From QWHO01 sp039809865 (GTDB lineage: Bacteria > Vulcanimicrobiota > Xenobia > Xenobiales > QWHO01): 64,000 bases of DNA. The translations under genes were made by a program, and so were the position numbers. Positions 19,901 through 25,351 of the stretch are shown here, piece by piece; the stretch's first letter is position 1, and each line of letters opens with the position of its first letter. The DNA is taken from NCBI GenBank assembly GCA_039809865.1, contig JBDHVW010000007.1, positions 62,001 to 126,000 of the forward strand, read 5' to 3'. Under the pieces are notes generated by a model. It made no database searches. It saw nothing but the letters and a program-made list of their open reading frames with translations, and was not told the origin of the DNA.

Positions 19901-20786
19901 CGAGCTCGAGGAGGCCCGCAACCAGGGCCTGACCAGCCTCGACGAGTTGGACCAGCGTCAGGGCCACGTGGCCATGCTGGAGCGTCAGCTGGCGGACCGC
20001 GACGCTCGTCTGGCCATTCTCGAGAAGCAGGTGCGCGAGCGCTCCAGCGAGCTGGGCGAGCTCCAGAGCGAGCTTCTGACGCTCCGTCAGCAAAGCCAGG
20101 GCGCCCGCGCCAAGCAGACCGAGCTCGAAAGCGAGTTGGACGGCCGCATGGAGGAGATGCAGCGCCAGGTGGGCCGCCTGCGCTACGAGCTGGAGGAGCG
20201 CGAGCAGGAGGCGGGACGCAACACCGAGGCCCTGGAGCGCGCCGAGCGCGAGCTGGAGGAGAGCCGCCTCCGCGAGACGGAGATGGCCGAGCGCCTGGCC
20301 TCGCTCGAGAGCCGCCTGACCGGCACGATGGACGAGTCGACCCGTCTCGAGTCGAGCGTGGGCGCCATGCAGACCAAGATGCGCTCGGCCGCCCAGGCGC
20401 TGAGCCAGGCCAAGAAAGAGCTCACTCAGTCGCGCCAGAGCCTGGACGACTCAGAACGGGCCCGGCACGAGATGGAGCAACGGTTCCAGCGACGCAGCCA
20501 GGACATGGACCAGCTCGAGAAGCAGCTGGGCGAGCTGACCGGGCGAGTTTTCGAGCTTTCCGAGCAAGAGTCCGAGCTGGTCTCGGCCCGCCAGCGCCTG
20601 ACCGAGCTCGAGCAGGAGCTGACCGATGTGCGCCAGCGCGAGGAGCGTCTGAAGGAGCAGGTAGAGGCCAGCCGAAGCACAGGAGACGAGAGCGACATGG
20701 TCCCGCGCAGCGAGTTGGAGAACCGCGACAAGCAGATCCGCATGCTGGCGGCCAAGTTACGCGACACGATGAAGAAAAAGAAGTAG
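10992..20786 (+). CDS. Giant (3264-residue) repetitive coiled-coil protein
   Basis: One uninterrupted frame of 3264 codons. The first ~40 residues are basic and polar; everything after is predicted continuous coiled coil, dominated by Glu, Leu, Gln, Arg and Ala in heptads, with almost no Pro, Cys or Trp. There is no signal peptide or membrane helix, and the C-terminus ends in a run of lysines. From about 13.1 kb the protein is built of diverged modules about 190-200 residues long. Two landmarks recur: a QLGEFYKL-like turn followed by KDARLQALE, and an EREHRQLAEEQVEALE-like block, nine copies between 13.78 and 18.6 kb spaced mostly 550-610 bp. Several modules share ALVQKARxLxEAETQL and LLNERQEQLD. 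The start is ATG 10992 with GTGAGG upstream. It could be a cytoskeletal, tethering or length-setting filament; function unknown. Confidence 0.9.
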   Translation: MAKNLKGNPSGESDVVEARPRKARNAAASSNAALTPDEMRRALRDAERRYLRLEEKLNESQEQAQNFESDAQKLKKALIAARQELKRTEDTAQKYAERVEKLEERRKAAKAQAIELEAARHELSENQSKLAKVEEAFARSTESLEEFQSQIDGLCDQLDEAYNEMSLLQEQLGEGGGPASAELQGKLQALESELAAREEKLQALETSLAERETSIRQLEEDLETNREMLRAGQLDREAVEEKLALVEARLQAREAENELLTVSRIELEEALLNLQHELTGEQGVSLEKIKTLEARAREEAQRFEALEAKAREERQQLEEKARKEQLRREELEDTAAYLESEVLEREERIQYLERSIAEASVVMEHAERLIIGLEGVRDDSEQRVLSLEQCLAEASLVMNASSVRIDALGSYLGEASVVMEASDRTIDLLGGRITSLESTLTEAQEEAAERSRQLDELEEHLRGRRNDILELDRRVAELMGQVGERDEWLAERDQELMNLSDDLEKVGAERQELSHRLDASSSLNQQLAGRLALRDSRIRVLHDANDALQVELFESRMQISDLEQQLDEARTELADSRAQIAELEGLLAERESEIESLQQALEEAGTRSQDLQDRIDELSGSLEGSVERAEGLDRELSSTSRQRDNAREEAAELEIALHDLQSELDTTRLALQDEQKRLEEATTQVGNLEFRLKEREAELIATTDQLGQFYKLNAEHEKRITIRDSRIKVLEAKLEKVMAELLSGRQKIAAFEGEAKGRDQRIFALESELKTARERLTELEPDLARRVTEVEQLQETQDELESTLSATTGDLDAARLRVSELEEELTALRAEAESSAEQLKTAQGELEHAMGLAQDLDDELAARKAAAEELESKLELANTQVEALEEGAHELEAALHDSQAEADKAQARVAELEEALRGKEALAEQLEQEKEHRNVSDSQVTALEETVGELESTLYDQRAELAEARAHLAESRQRVEELSAQLSQLETSTAEQVAQFYRLTGEQERKIEERDNKMRALAQKLVQTNNALTRTKQEGDARARQLTQLAQALEERNKSLSEAEEQLGDMDTLLNERQEHVDALEGQLAATQTEQEALRERAAGLEEQLGEQKGLLELFQGEVDEQRRRLEEQARELELRALELEEAGAARELHEAELEEAAALRASLEEKQAQLEAELAAEREKLENERERRSFSEEQVSQLEVALGDYEGELGEERKARTQAESRIAELEEQIKSTQNQLADFYQLQEAQDKKSEVRESQLKQLAARAQQSTERLAATEERLKVVERALAERSQQTQALETTLKKVKLALVQRARSLEEAEAQLAELDQLLNERQEQLDHMTTSLDDARTLHAQLEAELEARIAALQSQLESERERRQVSEQQVEALEAGLVGIEDDLGNERRGHRMVGEQLTALQAEFSTLQTELTQLRRQNAEHERLMGVKDTRIANLEGKTRELAEKLVLSSQKNKELEASAVQRERLMGTLDADVKKIKMALVQKARALDEAETQLREMDALLNERQEQLDRLEGTLNEAQHQQETMSGARSQLAERVERLEQELATQREHRMMAEEQVEGLELSMAELEETLSEEKRSLAAAEMELALASEREKELVGQVLGLERQLSDVSLTNQDNESQLASKDARLQALEARSNQLAEALKVAQNKVKELETVNAQRQGKMGGMEADLKKIKVALVQKARQLEEAETQIKEMDALLNERQEQLDQAESAWTEAETQREQLSGQAADLSGRVENLERTLETEREKRALAEEQVEGLEQTLIELEESLGEERRNLSAAEMAIALATEREKELNSRVDGMQTQLGEFYKLAQDNETKLTSRDARLQALEQRGAQLAEALENTQNKAKELAALVVSKDADLKKLKVGLINKAQGLEKAESRLLELEEELRLRDERLAHLTEELEVSSLTAEELGTRTQELESNLAQEKRKLESDLAAEREGRQVAEETVEALEMALGDLEKELAAERKRMAAREAELLETAGSTETELKARLEDLAEEFARLDQTRAEEVRDLKREKNALEVDLSEQLTARENRIRNLEQKTLQIVDKLKQTSAKANSLEGQLKERNHLVLGLQEELRTVRLSLEQHQQQLHDTQAELVAAQAEGQDFVRQKTRVERSFEQQTSDLASEREQRQVAEDQVAALESALAEIESDLATERRKHASQVQQLSHEAEQAAQRENELMEQLEDLANELQRVEDLRSGEQRDTLELRSLLANRESRIKALEQKTLQVLDKLKVSATKANQLEERVQVVEQLERELHALRIELTEKAATLSETQERLAELSTDLAHSEAENEEARLTLTRQLEARDEELKARLAQLTELQKELAGEREHRQLAEEQVMALEGAYSELEGDLSGTQQKTQSIAREAAERENELRSLVEQLGTDVSRLEQERNVTRLERDQLKNLLNVRETRIKNLEQKTLQALEKIKQSNARMQEQESRLQAAARQETERTALAARLEKELADLQTELADRSTELDATRTRLETTENALQRTRTESEELRRELTGELQNRSGELSERGEQLMALQSELREEREQRQLSDEQVAALEQALTEAESQLREERRSAQDLTARERQLVEEAEEERRAFQARMEDERKRYLEELSGLRERHEDELSQERQQLESRLGDLAQERETLTDRLSSLEQERERLNTQLQSAQENCDILQSRLTQMETQVGAAGTQLGEFYKLTQEQEKKLAVREARIKSMEQQHADVDLARKQVEQLKSKLIQALRELKQARLDGERLQGELGEAQRTDAELRVMGKRLQESLESDLETAMTERSALEEELEQVKAELGTVRERLAEAQKAVGEREERLLAAEAELVRKAAMEEDLESARQSLSQLKSEKSGLLEAKTEKERTQQDLERRTAILNEQLADRERRLERLEEELRRVGEVDARANTSRERVQKLEKALEQLNRHVAQRNQRVKELEEELRSLGNVEKQLDDRSRELDEVRASRERLESELEEARNQGLTSLDELDQRQGHVAMLERQLADRDARLAILEKQVRERSSELGELQSELLTLRQQSQGARAKQTELESELDGRMEEMQRQVGRLRYELEEREQEAGRNTEALERAERELEESRLRETEMAERLASLESRLTGTMDESTRLESSVGAMQTKMRSAAQALSQAKKELTQSRQSLDDSERARHEMEQRFQRRSQDMDQLEKQLGELTGRVFELSEQESELVSARQRLTELEQELTDVRQREERLKEQVEASRSTGDESDMVPRSELENRDKQIRMLAAKLRDTMKKKK
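13080..19110 (+). repeat. Intragenic ~570-600 bp modules in the giant coiled-coil gene
   Basis: The FYKL/FYQL/FYRL landmark or its equivalent occurs near 13110, 13972, 14707, 15270, 15865, 16441 and 19063. The related RIKNLEQKTLQxLxKLK landmark occurs near 17130, 17690 and 18260. The modules at 15.3-16.8 kb are the most alike. Copies have diverged at the DNA level, so the array is stable rather than freshly duplicated. Confidence 0.75.
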
Positions 20787-20802
20787 TCCAAATCCGGAGG
20801 GG

Positions 20803-21579
20803 ATGTCGGTGAGCTACTCGCCCGAGCTGTTAGAGGCGGTCCGCAAGATTCTCAACGAAACGCGCCAGGACCGACTGTGCCGCGAATACCTGAACGCCCA
20901 TCCAAGTCCGTCGGGGCTGGGGCCGTTCCTGGGCACCCTGGAGCCGGCCTTCATGTTCCTCGGGCTCAACCCCGCGGGCTACGACGTGGCCGAGTATCCG
21001 TCGGCGGCCGAGGACTACCTCGACTTTGCCACGCGCTACTTCTCGCTCAAGGACACGGACAAGGCCTCTTTCGCGCACCATCTGCCCTACGCGGCCATCA
21101 ACACCTCCGACTACGCCACCTTCGGCGAGGTCGCCATGGTGGCCCACGTGGTGCCCATCCCCACCAAGCGCTCCAACGAGATCCCCGCGCGCCTCCTGCC
21201 TCCGTGCTGGGCGCGCACCCAGAAGCTGGTCGCTGCCGTGAAGCCCAAGCTGTTACTGGTGCACGGCGCCGCTGTCTGGAAGTTCCTGGTGGGCTTCGAG
21301 GAGTCCGGCGGCGCCCAGCTGACCTCAGCGCCGGAGACGCATCAGGTCGCCCTGAACACGCTGCTCGAGACGGTGGAGGCCGAGAAGCTCCCGTTCCAGA
21401 GCGGCTTCGTGGGCGCCCCCGAAGACTTCAAACCCTGGATCGTCCCCCTCCCCCACCTGGGTGGCGCCGGCGGCCCCAAAGCCCAGCGCGAGAAGCTGGA
21501 ACGGGCCATGCGCGAAGCGCGCAGATTGATGCACGGGCCAAAGACGGGTGTGCGCGTGCGCGTTCGGACCAACCCCTGA
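20803..21579 (+). CDS. Uracil-DNA-glycosylase-fold protein, function uncertain
   Basis: About 258 residues. The pattern FMFLGLNPAGYD near residue 50 (strand, then a GxNP loop), KLLLVHGAAVWKFL in the middle and IVPLPHLGGAGGP near the end resemble motif 1, the core Gly-rich strand and the His-containing motif 2 of the UDG superfamily. The exact catalytic residues of a known UDG class are not obvious, so it may be a DUF in that fold rather than a proven glycosylase. ATG 20803 lies only two bases from the GGAGG at 20796-20800; GTG 20809 lies at the ideal eight bases and may be the real start. It is 16 bases downstream of the giant coiled-coil gene, so probably in the same transcript. Confidence 0.75.
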   Translation: MSVSYSPELLEAVRKILNETRQDRLCREYLNAHPSPSGLGPFLGTLEPAFMFLGLNPAGYDVAEYPSAAEDYLDFATRYFSLKDTDKASFAHHLPYAAINTSDYATFGEVAMVAHVVPIPTKRSNEIPARLLPPCWARTQKLVAAVKPKLLLVHGAAVWKFLVGFEESGGAQLTSAPETHQVALNTLLETVEAEKLPFQSGFVGAPEDFKPWIVPLPHLGGAGGPKAQREKLERAMREARRLMHGPKTGVRVRVRTNP

Positions 21580-21726
21580 GAGTGTTTCTTTAAGGAAATC
21601 GGGGAAATTATTGGGAACTTGGGAAACGGGTCAGATACCCAGAGGGTTGATTCTAGAAATCATTTTCAAAATTCCCCGATTCCCATTCATTCCCCCGATT
21701 CCCATTTTAAGAAGGCTCTCCCAGCC
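21580..21726. other. Intergenic region with long inverted and direct repeats
   Basis: 147 bases between convergent genes, clearly AT-richer than the surroundings. AATCGGGGAA (21597-21606) pairs perfectly with TTCCCCGATT (21672-21681) across a 65-base loop. CCCCGATTCCCATT occurs twice as a direct repeat (21674-21687 and 21693-21706). It may end transcription from both sides, but no compact hairpin with a U-run was found. Confidence 0.55.
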
Positions 21727-23862
21727 TCAATGCCCGCCACAACACCCGTCCGCACAGGCAGGCTTTGCCACAACGACTGGCGCCTTGAAGCGCACCAATC
21801 GTAGGCCGTTCAGCACTACGATCATGCTGCCGCCCATGTCGGCGAAGACCGCCATCCACAACGTCGCTGTGCCGTAAAGAGCCAGCGCGAAGAAGACCGC
21901 CTTGAGGCCGATGGCGAAGCCGATGTTCTGACGCAGGATCCGCACGGTCTTGCGGCTCAGGCGCACGAACTCGGAGAGCTTGGAGAGGTCGTCCTGCATC
22001 AGGGCCACGTCGGCCGTCTCCAGCGCCGTGGCGGTGCCGGCCGCACCCAGCGCAAAGCCGATCGAGGAACGCGCCAGGGCGGGCGCGTCGTTGACGCCGT
22101 CGCCGACCATGCCGACATGCCCGTAGACCTTCAGGAGCTGCTCCAGAGCCTGGAGCTTCTCCTCGGGCAAGAGGTTACCCCGGGCGTCGGCCACGCCGAC
22201 GCGGGCGGCCACCTGGGCCGCGGTCAGGGGGTTGTCACCCGTCAGGATGACCGTGTGCACGCCCAGCTTCTGCAAATCTTGCACCGCTTCACGGGCATTC
22301 GGGCGCAGGGTGTCCTCCAGCGCGAAGACCGCCAGCACCTCCGCAGTCGTGCTGAGCACGATGGCGGTGCGGCCGGTGGCTTCGATCCGGTTCAGGACTT
22401 CCTCCAGAGCCTCCGAGCACACTTTGTTCTCGTGCACCAGCCGGTGGTTGCCCACATAGTAGAGCGTTCCGTCCAGCACGGCCTGGGCGCCCCGGCCCGG
22501 CAGCGCCTGGAACTCGGTGACCTCCTGGACCTTGCCTTTGTGCTCGCGCACGATGGCGGTCGCCGTCGGATGCTCGGAGCGCGCGTCCACGCTGGCCGCG
22601 ATCTCGAGCGCCCGCTCGCGCGAGAGGCCCTCTTTCCAGAGCACGGTCTCGGTCACGCTGGGACGGCCAACCGTCAGCGTGCCCGTTTTGTCCAGCGCCA
22701 GGGCGCGCAACTGGCAGCCCTGCTCCAGGAAAACTCCGCCCTTGACCAGGATGCCGCGCCGCGCCGCCGCTGCCAGACCGCTGACCACAGTGACCGGAGT
22801 GGACAGCACCAGCGCGCAGGGACAGGCGATGACCAGCATCACCAGAGCCTTGTAGATCCACTCCCACCAGCTCTTTGCGAACACCAGCGGGGGTAGCACC
22901 GCCACCAGCAGCGCGGCCAGGCAGACCAGAGGCGTATAGACCGCCGCGAAGCGGTCCACGAAGCGCTGGGTGGGAGCGCGCGCGCCCTGGGCCTGCTGCA
23001 CCGATTGCACGATGCGGTCCAGCGTGGTGTTGCCGCGGTTGGCGGTGACCTCGAACTCGAACGTGCCCGTCTCGTTGACGGTGCCCGCGAAGACCTGGTC
23101 GCCCGGGCCCTTCTCGACCGGCATGCTCTCGCCCGTAATGGGAGCCTGATTGACCGAAGAGCTCCCCGACACGACCCGGCCATCCAGCGGCACGCGGCCG
23201 CCCGGACGGACGCGCACGATCTGGCCCACCCGCACCTGCTCGGCGGACGTTTCGTGCCAGTCCTCGCAACAGCTTCCCTTGACGAGAGCTTTGTCGGGCG
23301 ACAGCGACATCAGCGAGCGGATCGAATTGCGAGCGCGGTTGAGCGAAGCCTCCTCGATGCGCTCGGCCAGGCCGAACAGGAACGTCACCATGGCCGCCTC
23401 CGGCCACTGGCCCAGGCAGGCCGCTCCGATCACGGCGATGGTCATCAGGAAGTTGATGTTCAGGGTGCGATTGACCAGCGCCACCCAGCCTTTGAACAGC
23501 GTTTCGCGCCCGCCCAGGGCCATCGAAACGAGCGCCAGCGTCAGCACCGGCCAGGAGGTCTCCCGGCCGGTCGTCCAGGCCACCACCTCGGCCCCGGCTG
23601 CACAAAGCCCGCTCAGGACGAGCGGCGCATAATTCACGCGCGGCCCATCCTCCAGCGGCGTCGTGCGTGCCGGCAATCCCAGCGCATCGAGCGCCGACAG
23701 GATGGTGGCGTCCCCCTCCAACTCGTGGCGCACCGTCAGCTGCCGCTCGAGCAGATTGAAATCGAGCTGCGCAACGCCTTCCAGACGGCTCAAGCGATTG
23801 CGGATCAGCTGCTCCTCGGTCGCGCAACACAAGTTATCGATGGTATACGTCTCTGTCTTCAT
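21727..23862 (-). CDS. Zn/Cd/Pb-type P1B ATPase (heavy-metal exporter)
   Basis: ATP-driven metal efflux pump of the inner membrane. In order: an N-terminal heavy-metal-associated-like domain with a CCATE metal site (the CCxxE variant known from Zn pumps rather than the usual CxxC); eight predicted membrane helices; the actuator motif TGES; the channel motif CPC in VIACPCALVLSTP; DKTGT with the phosphorylated Asp; and GDGVND. The last helix holds ADMGGS, whose Asp fits the Zn/Cd/Pb subclass (ZntA-like), and the tail CADGCCGGH is a further likely metal site. ATG 23862 (MKTETYTIDN) is preferred; an ATG at 23916 overlaps the upstream gene and has no ribosome-binding site. No metal-responsive regulator lies next to it. 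Confidence 0.93.
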   Translation of the reverse strand: MKTETYTIDNLCCATEEQLIRNRLSRLEGVAQLDFNLLERQLTVRHELEGDATILSALDALGLPARTTPLEDGPRVNYAPLVLSGLCAAGAEVVAWTTGRETSWPVLTLALVSMALGGRETLFKGWVALVNRTLNINFLMTIAVIGAACLGQWPEAAMVTFLFGLAERIEEASLNRARNSIRSLMSLSPDKALVKGSCCEDWHETSAEQVRVGQIVRVRPGGRVPLDGRVVSGSSSVNQAPITGESMPVEKGPGDQVFAGTVNETGTFEFEVTANRGNTTLDRIVQSVQQAQGARAPTQRFVDRFAAVYTPLVCLAALLVAVLPPLVFAKSWWEWIYKALVMLVIACPCALVLSTPVTVVSGLAAAARRGILVKGGVFLEQGCQLRALALDKTGTLTVGRPSVTETVLWKEGLSRERALEIAASVDARSEHPTATAIVREHKGKVQEVTEFQALPGRGAQAVLDGTLYYVGNHRLVHENKVCSEALEEVLNRIEATGRTAIVLSTTAEVLAVFALEDTLRPNAREAVQDLQKLGVHTVILTGDNPLTAAQVAARVGVADARGNLLPEEKLQALEQLLKVYGHVGMVGDGVNDAPALARSSIGFALGAAGTATALETADVALMQDDLSKLSEFVRLSRKTVRILRQNIGFAIGLKAVFFALALYGTATLWMAVFADMGGSMIVVLNGLRLVRFKAPVVVAKPACADGCCGGH

Positions 23863-23893
23863 CTCTGCGGTCCTGTTGCCGGCCGACCCCCCG

Positions 23894-25351
23894 TCATCCG
23901 AGGTTTTCCTCATCATACACTACTTCGACGTCGGAAGGGGCCGCGAGGTCGCGCATCCCCTCCAGCTTCCGCCCGGCCGCCACGAGCTGACGGATGCCCG
24001 AGAACAAGCGGCTCGGCTTGGATTCGGCCAGATAGCGCTGCAGCTCGTCCAGGGCCGCCCGATACTCACCCATCGCGCTCTTGAGCATCTCGCTCGAGCC
24101 AAAGGCCTCCAGGCCCACGGTCTCCAGCGCCGGGAGCCGGGCCAGCCCGTTCTCGGCCCGGGCCAGGATGCGGTAGGCGCGTTGCAGCGAGGGCTGAAAC
24201 TCCTCGGGCCCGGCCAGCTCGTTCTGGAGCTGCTCGCACGCCAGCAGCAGTGCCTTGAGCTGCAGCGAGAGCTGGCGCTTCGTGATGGTGCCGGCCTGGA
24301 CCACCAGCGCCGAGCCGCAGTGACAGACCCGCGCGGTGACCGGGTTGGCCTCGCCGCAGGCCACGCAGGGAATGCTCCCCAGCCGGTCGCGGGCCTCCAC
24401 GAACTGCTTCCAGCCGCCCGCCAGGTCGCGGCCGCCCTTGGCCAGGAGCTGCAACGCCTGTCCCAGGGCCGCGCGCTCGCCGGCCGAGACCCGGCACGCC
24501 AGAATCGCCTCGGTGACGTTGTCCAGGCCCGTGCGTGTCTGCTCCACGGCCGTCCAGAGCGTATCGGCTGCCTCCAGCGCGATGACCTCGCGTTCGAACT
24601 GGTAATAGGCCCGACAGTGCAATTCCTCGATCCAGTCCAGGGGAAACTCGGCCGCCTCGGCCATGATCAGCCCGTCGGCCACCGCCACCAGCGAATGGAT
24701 CGTCCAGTTGACGGCCGTGGCCCCGGTTGGTCCCGCCTGAAAAGCCGACTTGAGGCTTTCCAGAAAGACCTCCTGGAGCAAATCCACGCCCTGGCGAAAA
24801 TGCAGGGTCGACTTCTCCAGGTCGGGCTTCTCCAGCTCTTGCAGGCCGTGGAAGATCTCCCGGCAGGCCTGCTGGCCGCGGCGCACGCGCACCGGGTCCT
24901 CGTCCGTCTCGAGCTCGCGCAGTCCCTCGGTGAACAGCTCCCAGATCTCGTCGATGGCATCGCCGTCGGGATGGGCCGTCACCTCCTTCAGCCAGGCCTG
25001 AATCGGGTAGGTGCAGGCCGGGTCGGAGCCCCCCGTCGCCAACAGGCGGCCCGAGGCCAGGGCGGCCGGAAACTGACCGCCTTGAGCCCCGCAGGTGACG
25101 CGCAAATACTCTCCCAGGGTGGCGCCGCGGCGCACCAACACCGAGGCCAGCCAGGGACCCCAATCGGGCACCGGGTCCTCGTCGCGAGGGTGGAAGTGGG
25201 GGCCCAGGGCGTTGGTCAGCGCCAGCCCTGCCAGTCCCGGGTGCTCGTCGCCCAGTCCCCCGCTGCCCACGACCGAACCGGCCAGGCCACGGATGAGGCC
25301 GATCAGAAACGGCTCGGGCTCGGCCAGCCGAGCGGGCGCGGGAGGGGGCAT
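23894..25351 (-). CDS. Helical zinc-ribbon protein next to the FHA scaffold
   Basis: A 485-residue, mainly alpha-helical soluble protein with one zinc ribbon CVACGEANP...CHCGSAL near residue 345, followed by about 130 helical residues and a short acidic tail. Its layout and the CxxCGxxNPxxARxC pattern match the 566-residue protein at 1867-3567, suggesting distant paralogues. Its ATG directly abuts the stop of the FHA gene (25352), so the two are one transcription unit. This hints that it takes part in phosphothreonine-dependent complexes, but no catalytic motif is visible. The N-terminal ~60 residues are Pro- and Gly-rich. Not recognised as a named family. Confidence 0.82.
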   Translation of the reverse strand: MPPPAPARLAEPEPFLIGLIRGLAGSVVGSGGLGDEHPGLAGLALTNALGPHFHPRDEDPVPDWGPWLASVLVRRGATLGEYLRVTCGAQGGQFPAALASGRLLATGGSDPACTYPIQAWLKEVTAHPDGDAIDEIWELFTEGLRELETDEDPVRVRRGQQACREIFHGLQELEKPDLEKSTLHFRQGVDLLQEVFLESLKSAFQAGPTGATAVNWTIHSLVAVADGLIMAEAAEFPLDWIEELHCRAYYQFEREVIALEAADTLWTAVEQTRTGLDNVTEAILACRVSAGERAALGQALQLLAKGGRDLAGGWKQFVEARDRLGSIPCVACGEANPVTARVCHCGSALVVQAGTITKRQLSLQLKALLLACEQLQNELAGPEEFQPSLQRAYRILARAENGLARLPALETVGLEAFGSSEMLKSAMGEYRAALDELQRYLAESKPSRLFSGIRQLVAAGRKLEGMRDLAAPSDVEVVYDEENLG

